Assembly: GCA_029260395.1 (NCBI GenBank)
Contig: JAJDDJ010000001.1
Coordinates: forward strand, 558,001 to 622,000
Origin: Phycisphaerales bacterium
GTDB taxonomy: Bacteria; Planctomycetota; Phycisphaerae; Phycisphaerales; UBA1924
Direction of reading: 5' to 3'
DNA: 64,000 nucleotides
Shown piece by piece: positions 36,372 to 46,042 of this stretch; position 1 is the first letter of the stretch; each line of letters begins with the position of its first letter. Under the pieces are notes generated by a model, which saw nothing but the letters and a program-made list of their open reading frames with translations, was not told where the DNA came from and did not search any database. A program made the translations under genes and the position numbers.

Positions 36372-37241
36372 TCAGCCGCCAGCTGGCTGCAGGCCGCGAA
36401 GACCGCCCGCGGGGGCCGCTTCGTCGTCGCCCGGACGCTCATTGGGCCTCAGAAGCACGCGAAATTGGTTCGAGGACTCCTCGGCCAGCATCAGAGCATC
36501 CTCAAGCGACACATCCAGCGTGATCATGTCGCTCCGTTCGGCCCGTCCGCGAGCCTGCCCAATCATCGAGAGCCGGCTGCCTGCGAGGCGGTTTCCGACC
36601 GCGATAACCCGCACGTTCTCGATGATGATCTCCGAGTCGTACCCGTCCCGACCGCCCATCTCGCGGGCCATCTGGCTGAAGATGTTGCCCAGCTGCGCCT
36701 GTGCGAGCTGAGCCGTTTGCTCGTTGGTCAGTTCATCGGCATTGATGCCCGCAGCCTGGATCGGGTCCGCCCGCTTGGGCCTCATGACCACCAGATCGAT
36801 GAAATCACCGGGCATCAGCAGGCCCTGCAGGGCTGCTGCGCCGCTGACCTCAAGGGCGTACGCCCGCCGGTCAGGGGCCAAATCGATGTCCTTGGCCAGG
36901 GGGAAGTGCCCATAGGTCAGAGGCTGACCGGCCGACGCGGGCACGCCGAGCTCCCGGCCGTTGATCGTCGAGAGCTCAGAAGCCCGGACGGACGATTGGA
37001 CCAGCGCGGCGAACGTGTCACGCGGCACCGCAATAACCTTCAAGTCGCCTTCGGCATTGAGTTTATGACCTGCCGGCAGGTCTCGAATCACCTGCACAAT
37101 CTCGACGGTCTGCTCCTGACCTGTGCCGTCGGCATCGCTCGAACCAGCACCATCAAGCGTGCTCATGTAAATAAACGCGAGCAGCATGGCGAGCACGCCA
37201 AGCACCACCGCGACCAACAACATCACTCGATTGACGCCCAC
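36372..37241 (-). CDS. cpaB: Flp pilus assembly protein CpaB/RcpC-like
   Basis: The protein has about 289 residues. GTG 37241 has GGAGGG at about 7 bases. The N-terminal TM anchor is VMLLVAVVLGVLAMLLAFIY. A SAF-like domain follows (VRDLPAGHKLN-type stretch IRDLPAGHKL, then AVPRDTFAAL, GRELGVPASAGQPL), then the RcpC/CpaB core LMPGDFIDLVVMRP and IIENVRVIAVGNRL. CpaB is a periplasmic component of Tad pilus assembly. It is the first gene of the cluster, 100 bases before tadA, and lies divergent to the giant secreted-protein gene. Confidence 0.92.
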   Translation of the reverse strand: MGVNRVMLLVAVVLGVLAMLLAFIYMSTLDGAGSSDADGTGQEQTVEIVQVIRDLPAGHKLNAEGDLKVIAVPRDTFAALVQSSVRASELSTINGRELGVPASAGQPLTYGHFPLAKDIDLAPDRRAYALEVSGAAALQGLLMPGDFIDLVVMRPKRADPIQAAGINADELTNEQTAQLAQAQLGNIFSQMAREMGGRDGYDSEIIIENVRVIAVGNRLAGSRLSMIGQARGRAERSDMITLDVSLEDALMLAEESSNQFRVLLRPNERPGDDEAAPAGGLRGLQPAGG

Positions 37242-37534
37242 GGTGAAGCCCTCCGAGCCCGGTGCGACGCCGAACCCTCGGCGTCTGACAGGCGACCACG
37301 AGCCTACTTGCCCCCTCGTTTTCCCGCAAGCACCCAAAGAACGCTCCCGATCCGGGACCGCCGCCTTGGCGGCCAGCCCGCCTCTCGGTACGCTGAGCGT
37401 TCAGTCCGGTGCTTACCCCCGTGTCACGCCTCCCCTTGCGCCCAAGGCGCGCCATAGAGCCCCGTCGTGGCCGCTGCTCGACGCCCGGCCACCCCAGCGA
37501 CCCGCGCGGAAAATCGCGCTCCAGAGAGGTTCCC

Positions 37535-40500
37535 ATGCCCACCCACACGACCGATCTCAACGCCGACGCGATTTTGAATCAGACTCCTTTTGATCGCCTC
37601 AAGGCGAGGCTCAGGGCCCACTTGGCTCGCAGGCTCGTCCGATCATCCGGTCAGGCGATGAGCGAAGCGCTCGAGCCACGCCAGCTGCTCTCGACCGTAT
37701 TCGTCGATACCGATGCCACGGGCACCAACAACGGCTCGACGTGGGCGAACGCGTTCACGAGCGTTCAGGCGGCGCTCGCCGCAGCTGTCGCCGATGACGA
37801 AATCTGGGTCGCTGAGGGCATTTATACCCCCGGCGCGGGACGGTTCAACAGCTTCGCGCTCAAGGCCGGGGTTGACTTATTCGGCGGGTTCCAAGGCAAC
37901 GAGACCCTGCTTACCCAGCGGAACCCCTCATCCAACCCCACGATTCTCTCAGGCGAGATCGGAGGCGGCGGCACCGGGGACAACAGCTTCCACGTGGTCA
38001 CCGGAACTGGAAACCTCTCCGGGGCCACCATCGGCGGGTTCACCATCGCAGGCGGAAACGCCAACGGCGGTGGCAACGACTCCCAGGGCGGCGGCGTCAG
38101 GCTCCAGAACGCCACCAACGTTCAGTTCCTCGGCGACATGATCTTCAGCGCCAACAACGCCACCACGGGCGGCGGGCTCGCCCTCATCGGGGGCACCCCC
38201 GTCGTCCGAGGACGCATCCTCAATAACGTCGCCACTGGCGATGGAGGCGGCCTCTGGACCAACTCCGGCATCCCCACCATCGAGGCCAACTTTGACAGCA
38301 ACAGCGCCGCCAACGGCGGCGGCGCGTTCTGGACCCTCGGCGCTACGGGCTCGCTCCGCGCCAGCACCGTCTTCTCTGCTTCAATAAACAACAACATCGC
38401 GACCGGTCAGGGCGGCACCTTCGCCTTCGATGGAACTGCCCCCAGTTTCCCCGCCACACCCTCTATCACCAACGGCGCAGCGGGCACCAACGGCGGCGGC
38501 ATCTACGCCTCGGGCGTCACCCTCACCGGCGCGTTCAACGTCACCAACGCGACTGCGGGCACCAACGGCGGTGGCATCTACCTCGCCAACGGGGCCGCAC
38601 TCAACCTCACAGGCGGCGCAATCCTGAACAACGACGCCACTGACGGCGGCGGCATCTACGCAGGGGCTGGCACCAGCCTTTCGGTGACCAGCACCAACAT
38701 CACCGGCAACACCGCCACCAGCGAGGGCGGCGGTCTCTACACGAACCAGGTCGGGCTCTCACTCAGCGGTGCGACGATCTCGACCAACACCGCGGCAGAC
38801 GGCGGCGGCATCTACGCCATCGGTGGCACGATCACCATCACCAACTCCACCATCACCGGCAACATGGCGGCCAACGGCGGCGGCGCGATGTTCAGCGGCG
38901 GGGCCACCCCCACCTTCAGCGGCGCCACCATCAGCAGCAACATCGCCACCAACGACGGCGGCGGCATCTGGGGTTCCGGCGGCACCTTCACCCTCGGCTC
39001 GGGCAGCGGCATCACCGCCACGGGCAACACCTCCGACAACCGAGGCGGCACGCTCTTCGCTGTCAACGCCACCGTCAACATCGCCAACTCGACATTCAAC
39101 AACGGCGCCACGCCCGCACGCAACGGCATGCACGGCGGCCTCGCGGCCCTCTCAGGCGGCACACTCAACGTCTCCAAGAGCACGTTCGTTAACTTCCGTG
39201 CTGAGGGTGACGGGGCCGTGTTCTACGCCGATGCGGCCACCGTACGCGTATTCAACAGCAAGTTCCTCGGCGGCGTTGCCAAGAGCGACGGCGGAGCCAT
39301 CTCCATCAAGGGCGCGTCCACCACCACCGTCGCTGGCTCGGTCTTCAGCGGCAACTTCTCCGGCGGGTTCGGCGGTGGCATCGAAATCGGCGGCGGCTCC
39401 GCGACCCTCGTCAACAACACCGCCTCGTTCAACTTCGTTTCCAACATCGTCGCCAACGCTGTCTTCAGCGGAAACCCCGTCAACGCCAACGACCTCGCGC
39501 TGACCACCAACGGCTTTGGCGGATTCGCTGGCATCCGATCGGGTTCCAACGTGACCATCGCCAACTCCATTATCTGGGACAACACCGCCGTGCTGCCCTC
39601 GGCTGCGGTCCGCGAGTTCCAGGTCTACGTGCAGAGCGGCGCGACGGTCACCATCCGCAACTCGCTGGTTCTCGCGGGTCTGCCTACACGCGCCATCGAC
39701 GGCGGCGGCATCCAGCAGGTCGACCCCATCTTCGTTACCACCGGCGCTGTCGACGACGGCTCGGGCGCTGACCAGACACCCGGCACGCTCGACGACAACT
39801 TCGACCTCGCCACCGGCTCGACCGCCATCGACGCGGGCGACCCCGCCGACCTGCCCGCCGACTTGCTTGACGTGAACAACAACGCCAACACCGGCGAGGC
39901 TCTGCCGCAGGACATCACCGGCCAGAACCGCATCCGCGGCGTCACGCTTGATCTCGGCGCGTACGAGAGCGGCAACGCCGGCGTCACCCCGCCCGAGCCC
40001 GGCGCGCCGACGACCACCGCCCTGCGCGGCTTTAGCAGCAACAACGAAGGCAATCCGCCGAGCGACTTCTTCGCACCCGGACAGGGCTTCGACCTTGTCG
40101 CCATCGGTGTGCAGGACGGCGACGGCGACCTCGCGCGCGTCGACTACTACTTCGACTCCAACAACGACGGCGTGCTCGATGCGGCCGACATGCTGCTCGG
40201 GTCGGTCGCCTACGCGGAAGACGGCCCCGGCGGCGGTGCCAACTTCGATGCCACCATCGACGACGACGGCTTCGTCGGCACCAGCAACGTCGGCTTCGAC
40301 GGCATCGCCGACCCGATCCAGGGCGCGGCCAGCATTGACAACATCCCCGAGTCGTTCATCCTCCGCCTGAGCAACGCGCAGGTCGCTGGGTTTGGTACCG
40401 GTGTGATCCGCTTCTTTGCTCGTGGTGTCGATGCCCTCAACAACATCGGCCCCGCCGAGGAGCTTGAGGTCAACCTGACCGACGGGTCGACCGACCCCGA

Positions 40501-42844
40501 GTTCTCGCTGATCATCGGCGGCGGCGCCCAGCGGCCCATCGCCGCCCAGGTGCCGTTCCCCACGGCCGACCGGCCCGAGGTCATCCAGCTCGGCGACTTT
40601 GATGGCGACGGGCTCGCCGATGCCATCGTGACCACCGAGGCTTCGCAGAACGTCGTCACCATTTACTATGGCAACGGCAACGGCACCTTCACCGATCGCT
40701 TCGACATCGTCGTCGGACCCCGCCCCGAAGACATCGTGATCGGCGACTTCAACAACGACGGCCGGCTCGACTTCGCGACCTCCAACTGGCCCGCAGACAG
40801 GCCCGGCACGGGTTCGGTCACCATCGGGCTCAACCGGGGCGGGCGCGGCGCGGCGGCCTTCCCGAACAGCGCCGTCACCACGGTCAATGCCCGTGGGCTG
40901 CGCTTCAGCATCGATGCCGCCGACCTCGACAACGACGGCGACATCGACCTCATCTCCGCCAACTTGAACACCGACTCCACCACCGACATCTTCCTCAACA
41001 ACGGCGATGGCGTCTTCAGCCGCATCAACGGCCCCTCCGTCGGCAACATCGCCATCGGCCGCATCCGCCTAGCCGACCTCAACAACGACGGCAACACCGA
41101 CGTCATCTACACGAACCGCAGTTCGAACATCACGATCATTTACGCGCCGGGCAACGGCCCGTACGTCACCGGTTCGAGCCTCAATGTCGGCAGCACCGCC
41201 ACGGTCGCCTACCCGCAGGGCGCTAAGTCGCTTCGAGGCTTGCGTTTTGGCGATCTCAACGGCGACGGCTTTACCGACATGGTCGTCTCCAACCAGTCCT
41301 CCAACACGATCGCCGTCTACATCAACGACGGCTCGGGCGGCTTCGGTGCTGGCACGCTGTACACGGTCGGGTCTGCGCCAGAAGACATCGCCATCGGCGA
41401 CCTCAACAACGACACCGTCCCCGACATCGCCGTGGCCAACACCAGTTCGGCCAACATGACCCTGCTCACCAACAACGGCGACGGCACCTTCCAGCCGCCC
41501 GTCACCATCGTTGTCGGTGCCGGGCCAGAGGGCATCGCAATCGGGGACGTCACCAACGACGGCGCCAACGACATCGTCACCGCCAACATCGGCGCCAACA
41601 CCATCAGCTTCCTCAAGAATTCCATCGGTCGCCGTTCGGCCGTCGGCACCGAGAATGCTTCCGGCAAGAACTTCGTCGGCATCATCAACCAGACCGCTAA
41701 CCCCGTCGTGTTCGACCAGGACTCCAACGGCGACTGGTTCGCACGCCGGGTCAACACCGGCTCGGTCTTCCTCGTCGGACAGATGACCGCGGTCACCGTT
41801 GATGGCAACCAGCACTTCTTCGGCACCACCACCAACGGGCTCCGCTGGTTCTTCCCCAAGAACGACGGAACGGGCTCCTACTTTGATCTTGACCTGAGCT
41901 CCATCGCTGGCGCTCCCGGCAGCGCCGATTTTGCCTTCAGCCTCAGCAACTTCATCGACCCGCAGGGCAACCCTCACCTCTTCGGGCTCACCACCGGCGG
42001 CGACTACGTCACCGTCCGTCGAACCGGTGTCAACAACGGCAACTGGCAGTGGCAGTTTGAGAACATCTCGCAGAGCGTCCTTAACAACAACCCGGGCGCG
42101 ACCATCCCCCCGATCACCGAGTTCGAACCCTACGTCACACGCTGGAACCAGTGGGGACTCGCGGGCATCACCGATACCGGCGATGTGGTCAGTATCTGGA
42201 CCACGCCTTCGTTCAACTTCTGGACGCTCTCCAACCTCAGCGACATCGTGCGTAACCAGACCGGCGGCAACGTGTCGCTCGTCGGTGGCCTCGCCACCGT
42301 CATCACCCGTCGGTTCGACCTGCCGGCAAGCCAGCAGACCCAGTGGGACGGCATCAACATCGCCGGCCTCTCGGGCGCGGGCCATCTCCGCGTGCTCTGG
42401 TGGGCCGCCGCCAACGTCAACACCAACCCCAACGCCCTCGACTCGGGCTGGCGCATCAGCGACCTCACCGACCCGCAGGTCACTGCGCCCAACTCCAGCG
42501 CGAACGACCTTCCCGAGTTCATCTCCGATCGCGGCCTGACCAGTTACTTCACCCCGTGGGGCGGCATCAACTACGTCGGCTTCAACACCGCAGGCCAGAT
42601 CCAGATCTACTGGTGGGTGCCCGGCTTCGCGGGCCAGTACATCTCGTCCATCGTGACCGACACCCTGCCGCAGGGCACGCTCATCCCGATCGCTGACCTC
42701 AACGCGTACTCCGCACCCAACGGTGTCATCAGCGTCTTCGGCCCCGGCGAAGACGACGTCACGCTCCGCTTGTGGGTCGACCCGTTCGCGCCCGGTTCGT
42801 CGTGGGGTGTCGAGAACCTCACCGAGATCGCTCAGCGAGTCTGA
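37535..42844 (+). CDS. Giant LEPR-XLL beta-helix/FG-GAP secreted protein
   Basis: The protein has about 1769 residues from ATG 37535 (AGAGAGG upstream). Near the N terminus it has a basic helix followed by SEALEPRQLLS (LEPR at 46-49), the LEPR-XLL motif of large planctomycete surface proteins. Residues about 55-815 are a parallel beta-helix with many NGGGIY-type turns and an ending AIDAGDP...DLGAYE typical of polymorphic outer-membrane/choice-of-anchor repeats. About 1005-1365 holds FG-GAP/VCBS-type repeats (GDFDGDGLADAIV, GDLNNDTVPDIAV) of calcium-binding, integrin-like propeller form. The last 400 residues are beta-rich and unrecognised. Probably a surface adhesin or matrix protein. Confidence 0.88.
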   Translation: MPTHTTDLNADAILNQTPFDRLKARLRAHLARRLVRSSGQAMSEALEPRQLLSTVFVDTDATGTNNGSTWANAFTSVQAALAAAVADDEIWVAEGIYTPGAGRFNSFALKAGVDLFGGFQGNETLLTQRNPSSNPTILSGEIGGGGTGDNSFHVVTGTGNLSGATIGGFTIAGGNANGGGNDSQGGGVRLQNATNVQFLGDMIFSANNATTGGGLALIGGTPVVRGRILNNVATGDGGGLWTNSGIPTIEANFDSNSAANGGGAFWTLGATGSLRASTVFSASINNNIATGQGGTFAFDGTAPSFPATPSITNGAAGTNGGGIYASGVTLTGAFNVTNATAGTNGGGIYLANGAALNLTGGAILNNDATDGGGIYAGAGTSLSVTSTNITGNTATSEGGGLYTNQVGLSLSGATISTNTAADGGGIYAIGGTITITNSTITGNMAANGGGAMFSGGATPTFSGATISSNIATNDGGGIWGSGGTFTLGSGSGITATGNTSDNRGGTLFAVNATVNIANSTFNNGATPARNGMHGGLAALSGGTLNVSKSTFVNFRAEGDGAVFYADAATVRVFNSKFLGGVAKSDGGAISIKGASTTTVAGSVFSGNFSGGFGGGIEIGGGSATLVNNTASFNFVSNIVANAVFSGNPVNANDLALTTNGFGGFAGIRSGSNVTIANSIIWDNTAVLPSAAVREFQVYVQSGATVTIRNSLVLAGLPTRAIDGGGIQQVDPIFVTTGAVDDGSGADQTPGTLDDNFDLATGSTAIDAGDPADLPADLLDVNNNANTGEALPQDITGQNRIRGVTLDLGAYESGNAGVTPPEPGAPTTTALRGFSSNNEGNPPSDFFAPGQGFDLVAIGVQDGDGDLARVDYYFDSNNDGVLDAADMLLGSVAYAEDGPGGGANFDATIDDDGFVGTSNVGFDGIADPIQGAASIDNIPESFILRLSNAQVAGFGTGVIRFFARGVDALNNIGPAEELEVNLTDGSTDPEFSLIIGGGAQRPIAAQVPFPTADRPEVIQLGDFDGDGLADAIVTTEASQNVVTIYYGNGNGTFTDRFDIVVGPRPEDIVIGDFNNDGRLDFATSNWPADRPGTGSVTIGLNRGGRGAAAFPNSAVTTVNARGLRFSIDAADLDNDGDIDLISANLNTDSTTDIFLNNGDGVFSRINGPSVGNIAIGRIRLADLNNDGNTDVIYTNRSSNITIIYAPGNGPYVTGSSLNVGSTATVAYPQGAKSLRGLRFGDLNGDGFTDMVVSNQSSNTIAVYINDGSGGFGAGTLYTVGSAPEDIAIGDLNNDTVPDIAVANTSSANMTLLTNNGDGTFQPPVTIVVGAGPEGIAIGDVTNDGANDIVTANIGANTISFLKNSIGRRSAVGTENASGKNFVGIINQTANPVVFDQDSNGDWFARRVNTGSVFLVGQMTAVTVDGNQHFFGTTTNGLRWFFPKNDGTGSYFDLDLSSIAGAPGSADFAFSLSNFIDPQGNPHLFGLTTGGDYVTVRRTGVNNGNWQWQFENISQSVLNNNPGATIPPITEFEPYVTRWNQWGLAGITDTGDVVSIWTTPSFNFWTLSNLSDIVRNQTGGNVSLVGGLATVITRRFDLPASQQTQWDGINIAGLSGAGHLRVLWWAAANVNTNPNALDSGWRISDLTDPQVTAPNSSANDLPEFISDRGLTSYFTPWGGINYVGFNTAGQIQIYWWVPGFAGQYISSIVTDTLPQGTLIPIADLNAYSAPNGVISVFGPGEDDVTLRLWVDPFAPGSSWGVENLTEIAQRV
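38478..39000 (+). repeat. In-frame glycine-rich beta-helix repeat array
   Basis: Imperfect repeats encode turns such as TNGGGIYASG, TDGGGIYAGA, ADGGGIYAIG, ANGGGAMFSG and NDGGGIWGSG at spacings of roughly 20 to 33 residues. They share GGCGGCGGCATCTAC-like DNA but have variable spacing. They are coding repeats of the giant protein. Confidence 0.8.
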
Positions 42845-42875
42845 GTTCGCGCGGGCACATCTCTGTTGCATACCC

Positions 42876-42909
42876 AAGCCCCCGGCACACCTCACCGCCG
42901 GGGGCTTTT
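42876..42909 (+). terminator. Terminator after the giant protein gene
   Basis: A perfect 11-base-pair stem, AAGCCCCCGGC with GCCGGGGGCTT, a 10-base loop and a following TTG after the T-run, lies 32 bases beyond the stop of the giant gene and just before the end of the convergent sensor kinase. Confidence 0.9.
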
Positions 42910-42914
42910 GTGCG

Positions 42915-45047
42915 CTAACCCGCCGCCCGGTGTTCCCCGCTGGCAAGGCTGGCACAGAGCGAAACGAACGCTTCCCGCTGCACGGGCTTGGTGAGAAGCG
43001 CGTCACAGCCCGCAGCCAAACACCGCTCGCGGTAACCCGGCATCGCGTGCGCCGTCATCGCCACAATCGGCGCGCGCACACCTAGTTCGCGAAGCCGCTT
43101 TGTCGCCTCAAGCCCATCCATGCCCGGCATCTGCAAGTCCATCAGGATCAGATCGAACGCGGTCAGGCCCGCCGACTCGATCGCCTCGTACCCACTTGCT
43201 GCCTGCTCCACCTCGGCCCCTGCCCTGGTCAGGTACAAATCGAGCAGCCGCCGGTTATCGACGCCGTCATCGACCACCAGCACCCTCGCGCGCTCGAGCG
43301 GGCTCGAGGCACTGGCAGGAGGACAAACCGGCGCGTCGGCCGCGGGCGTATCCGGCTCCTCGGCGAGCTGCGCCGCCTCAATCACCGGCGTGCGCACAAC
43401 AAACTCGCTCCCCTTGCCCGGCTCCGATGTTGCTTTGATCGTGCCGCCGAGCATCTCGACCAAACGCCACGTGATCGCCAGTCCAAGTCCCGTCCCCCCG
43501 TATCGCCGGCTGGTCGATGCATCCGCCTGCTCGAACGGCAAGAACGCCCTGCCGAGCTGATCAGGAGTCATCCCAACACCGGTATCACGCACGGTGATCG
43601 CGAGCGACCGCAAGCCATGTCGATCAGGCTCAGGTTCGACGCCAACGGTCAGCGAAACCTCACCACGGTCCGTGAACTTCATGGCGTTGCCAAGAAGATT
43701 GTGGAGAATCTGACGAAGCCGGGTCGGATCGCTCGTGACAAGGCTCGGCACATCACTTGCAATAGCCGTGCGCAACATGAGCCCCTTCTCACTCGCGCGC
43801 TGCGTGTATTGGCTGCTCATCTCCTGGATGAGCCTTCGCACATCCGTGGGAACAAGATCAAGCTGCAGCTTGCCCGCCTCAACCTTGCTCAGGTCCAGCA
43901 GATCATTGATCACCGCGAGCAGGTGCTCGCCGTTGCGCCTGACCGTTGCAAGGTGCGACGCCGCAAACTCCGGCTCTTCCATCGCCAGACCCGCAAAGCC
44001 AAGAATCGAGGTCAGCGGTGTGCGGAGCTCATGGCTCATGTTCGCCAAAAACTCGCTCTTGGACCGGTTCGACGCCACCGCCTGCTCCCGAGCTTCGAGC
44101 AATTCTTCACGCACCGCGTGCTGATCCGTGATGTCCTGGATCGCCCCGACCAACGCCACGCACCCCTCGCCCTCGAACACGGGCTCACCGATCACTCGCA
44201 CCCAAATCCGGCGGTCCCGGTCCGTCACAATCTCGGCTTCGACGTCCCAGTTTGTGCCCGTTTGCCTGGCGCGTTCGATCGCTTCGTTGATCACAGCACG
44301 GCTCTCGGGCGTGTAGTACGCAATCGCCTCGGCCAAGGTTGGCGGCGTGCCGACGGCCCGGTCGTGAATGCGGTAAACACCTTCCGTCCACTCGACAGCC
44401 TCGTTGCCCAAGTCCAGCCGCCAACCCGCGACATGCGCGAGACGAGAAGTCTGCTCGGCCAGCAACCGAGCCTGCCGCTCGCGAAGATCCTTGCGCACGC
44501 GATCGGTCACATCCTCGTTGATACCTACGAGTCGCATCGGGCGGCCCAACCGGTCGCGCTCGAGCCTGCATCGCGACGCGATATGCCGAAGAGCACCGTC
44601 GCCCCGACGGATCCTAAACGTCGCGGCCACTTCCGCACCGCCCCGCTCGATGATCGCCTGCTCCTCCGCGTCCACCCGCTGCGCATCCTCGGGCAGCACG
44701 CACGACCACCAGGCCTCACGCGCGCTCTCGTACGCGCCCGGTTCCACGCCGTACACCTCGTACATCGCGTCGTCCCAGATCAACACCTGCTCATCGATGC
44801 GCCACTGCCAAACGCCGATGCCAGCGCCGCGAGTTGCTGCGGACAACCATGCCGGCGCTCGCCAACGGGGACCAACCGATCCCGCAAGCCGGCGCAGCAT
44901 CCGTCTGACCCGCGGCAACAAGCCAGGCACTCCCTCTCGGAGCGTCACACGGCGGATTGGTTTCCAAGGCCGGAACGGCCTGCCGCCTGCTTCCACGATG
45001 ACACCCCGAGCGTGCCTTCCCCATGGCCTCGATCGGCACTTCACCAA
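42915..45047 (-). CDS. Soluble hybrid sensor histidine kinase with receiver domain
   Basis: The reading frame has 710 codons from TTG 45047; ATG 44900 is an alternative, losing 49 residues. Two PAS domains lie at about 65-185 and 195-310. HisKA has phospho-acceptor His339 in FLANMSHELRTPL. The ATPase core has the N box LHNLLGNAMKF, G boxes VRDTGVGMT and GGTGLGLAI. The C-terminal receiver (about 587-702) has Asp593-Asp594, phospho-acceptor Asp637 in LMDLQMPGMDG and Lys687. There is no TM or signal segment, so it senses a cytoplasmic or membrane-permeant cue through PAS. No regulator gene is adjacent. Confidence 0.92.
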   Translation of the reverse strand: MVKCRSRPWGRHARGVIVEAGGRPFRPWKPIRRVTLREGVPGLLPRVRRMLRRLAGSVGPRWRAPAWLSAATRGAGIGVWQWRIDEQVLIWDDAMYEVYGVEPGAYESAREAWWSCVLPEDAQRVDAEEQAIIERGGAEVAATFRIRRGDGALRHIASRCRLERDRLGRPMRLVGINEDVTDRVRKDLRERQARLLAEQTSRLAHVAGWRLDLGNEAVEWTEGVYRIHDRAVGTPPTLAEAIAYYTPESRAVINEAIERARQTGTNWDVEAEIVTDRDRRIWVRVIGEPVFEGEGCVALVGAIQDITDQHAVREELLEAREQAVASNRSKSEFLANMSHELRTPLTSILGFAGLAMEEPEFAASHLATVRRNGEHLLAVINDLLDLSKVEAGKLQLDLVPTDVRRLIQEMSSQYTQRASEKGLMLRTAIASDVPSLVTSDPTRLRQILHNLLGNAMKFTDRGEVSLTVGVEPEPDRHGLRSLAITVRDTGVGMTPDQLGRAFLPFEQADASTSRRYGGTGLGLAITWRLVEMLGGTIKATSEPGKGSEFVVRTPVIEAAQLAEEPDTPAADAPVCPPASASSPLERARVLVVDDGVDNRRLLDLYLTRAGAEVEQAASGYEAIESAGLTAFDLILMDLQMPGMDGLEATKRLRELGVRAPIVAMTAHAMPGYRERCLAAGCDALLTKPVQREAFVSLCASLASGEHRAAG

Positions 45048-45140
45048 CCGGTGTCCACCCCCAAGCGGGCTCGCATCAGTTCATGGCTCAGCCGGGGCCA
45101 AGCAGGTTCGGTTATCGGAGCGTTGGAGCGAGTGAAGCGC

Positions 45141-45782
45141 TTAGCGGCGGCGACGCGAGCCAAAGGCGAGCCCAAGGCCTATCGCCATGGCCGCAGATGG
45201 TGCGGGCACGACGCGCACTCCAAAGCCACCGCCCAGCACGTCCGTGCTTCGGATCATCGACCCGTCCGCTGAGTGCCACACGATGACGTTTGCATCGTCC
45301 ACATTCGTCGCCGAGATCGTCGCGCTCGAGCCCTCGGTGGTATCAAAAGTGGACGCCCAGCCGTCGGTTCTGTTGGCGTTCCAGACAAACGCTAAGACGA
45401 AATCCATGCCCGAGTCACCCGCGTTCCAGCCTTGGTCGTTCGCGTCATCCTCGACCACCATGGTCTCGATCGACGTGTAATTGACCATGCCATCGAACCG
45501 CCCGCCAGCCGCCGCCGCGTTGCTGAATACCGTGAAGAACCCGATGCCGTCGGTCGCATCCACCATAAACACGTTGACCGCGTTGGCGATCAACTGACCG
45601 CGCGACGGATTGATGCCGTTGTAGATCTCAGAATGAAAGTTGTACGACCCAGCGATATCGGTCGCCGAGACGAACGCCTCGATCGATCCGAGATCGCCCG
45701 ATGCATCGAACGCCTCGAAGAGCTGCGCGCTGGCCGCACCCGAACACACCACAACAACACCGGACATGATCTGCTTGAGCAT
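45141..45782 (-). CDS. Secreted protein with PEP-CTERM-like tail (PAP variant)
   Basis: The protein has 213 residues with a signal peptide (MLKQIMSGVVVVCSGAASAQ). The mature domain is acidic and beta-rich and has no recognised family. The C terminus is VPAPSAAMAIGLGLAFGSRRRR: a short Pro-rich motif, a hydrophobic helix and an Arg cluster. This is the layout of PEP-CTERM exosortase signals with PAP in place of PEP. The start has AGAGAGGG upstream. It is one of three such genes within 4 kb. Confidence 0.8.
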   Translation of the reverse strand: MLKQIMSGVVVVCSGAASAQLFEAFDASGDLGSIEAFVSATDIAGSYNFHSEIYNGINPSRGQLIANAVNVFMVDATDGIGFFTVFSNAAAAGGRFDGMVNYTSIETMVVEDDANDQGWNAGDSGMDFVLAFVWNANRTDGWASTFDTTEGSSATISATNVDDANVIVWHSADGSMIRSTDVLGGGFGVRVVPAPSAAMAIGLGLAFGSRRRR

Positions 45783-46042
45783 CGGAATCCCTCTCTGTGT
45801 TCGGTCTCACTCACGCGCCGCGCAGACTCACCGCGCGGCCTCTTGCCCATAACGTGCGCCACAGATCTACAAAAGCCACTGGATTCTCGGGCGTGTGCCC
45901 TCTTTCTGGATCAGTCCTCTCAATCCAAAAACGTATCGGACCCTCGCTGCGAAGGCCCTCTCGGGGGTCCCGACGGCGTGTCGGGATGCCCGGATCCCTT
46001 GAGCGGGTGCCAAAGCACCCAATCCACGAAAGAGAGTGAGTT

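Noticed and set aside
34382-36523. 713-codon open frame on the plus strand
   Set aside because: It is antisense to tadA, which has complete Walker and FHA motifs. The antisense protein is His/Arg/Leu-rich without domains.
38478-39000. CRISPR-like spaced repeats
   Set aside because: The repeats are in frame, of variable spacing, and encode NGGGIY turns of a beta-helix. There are no cas genes.
41069-43006. 645-codon open frame on the minus strand
   Set aside because: It is antisense to the giant beta-helix/FG-GAP gene, whose frame has clear domains. The composition (Asp, Val, Gly, Arg runs) is what the complement of Asp/Asn-rich repeats produces.
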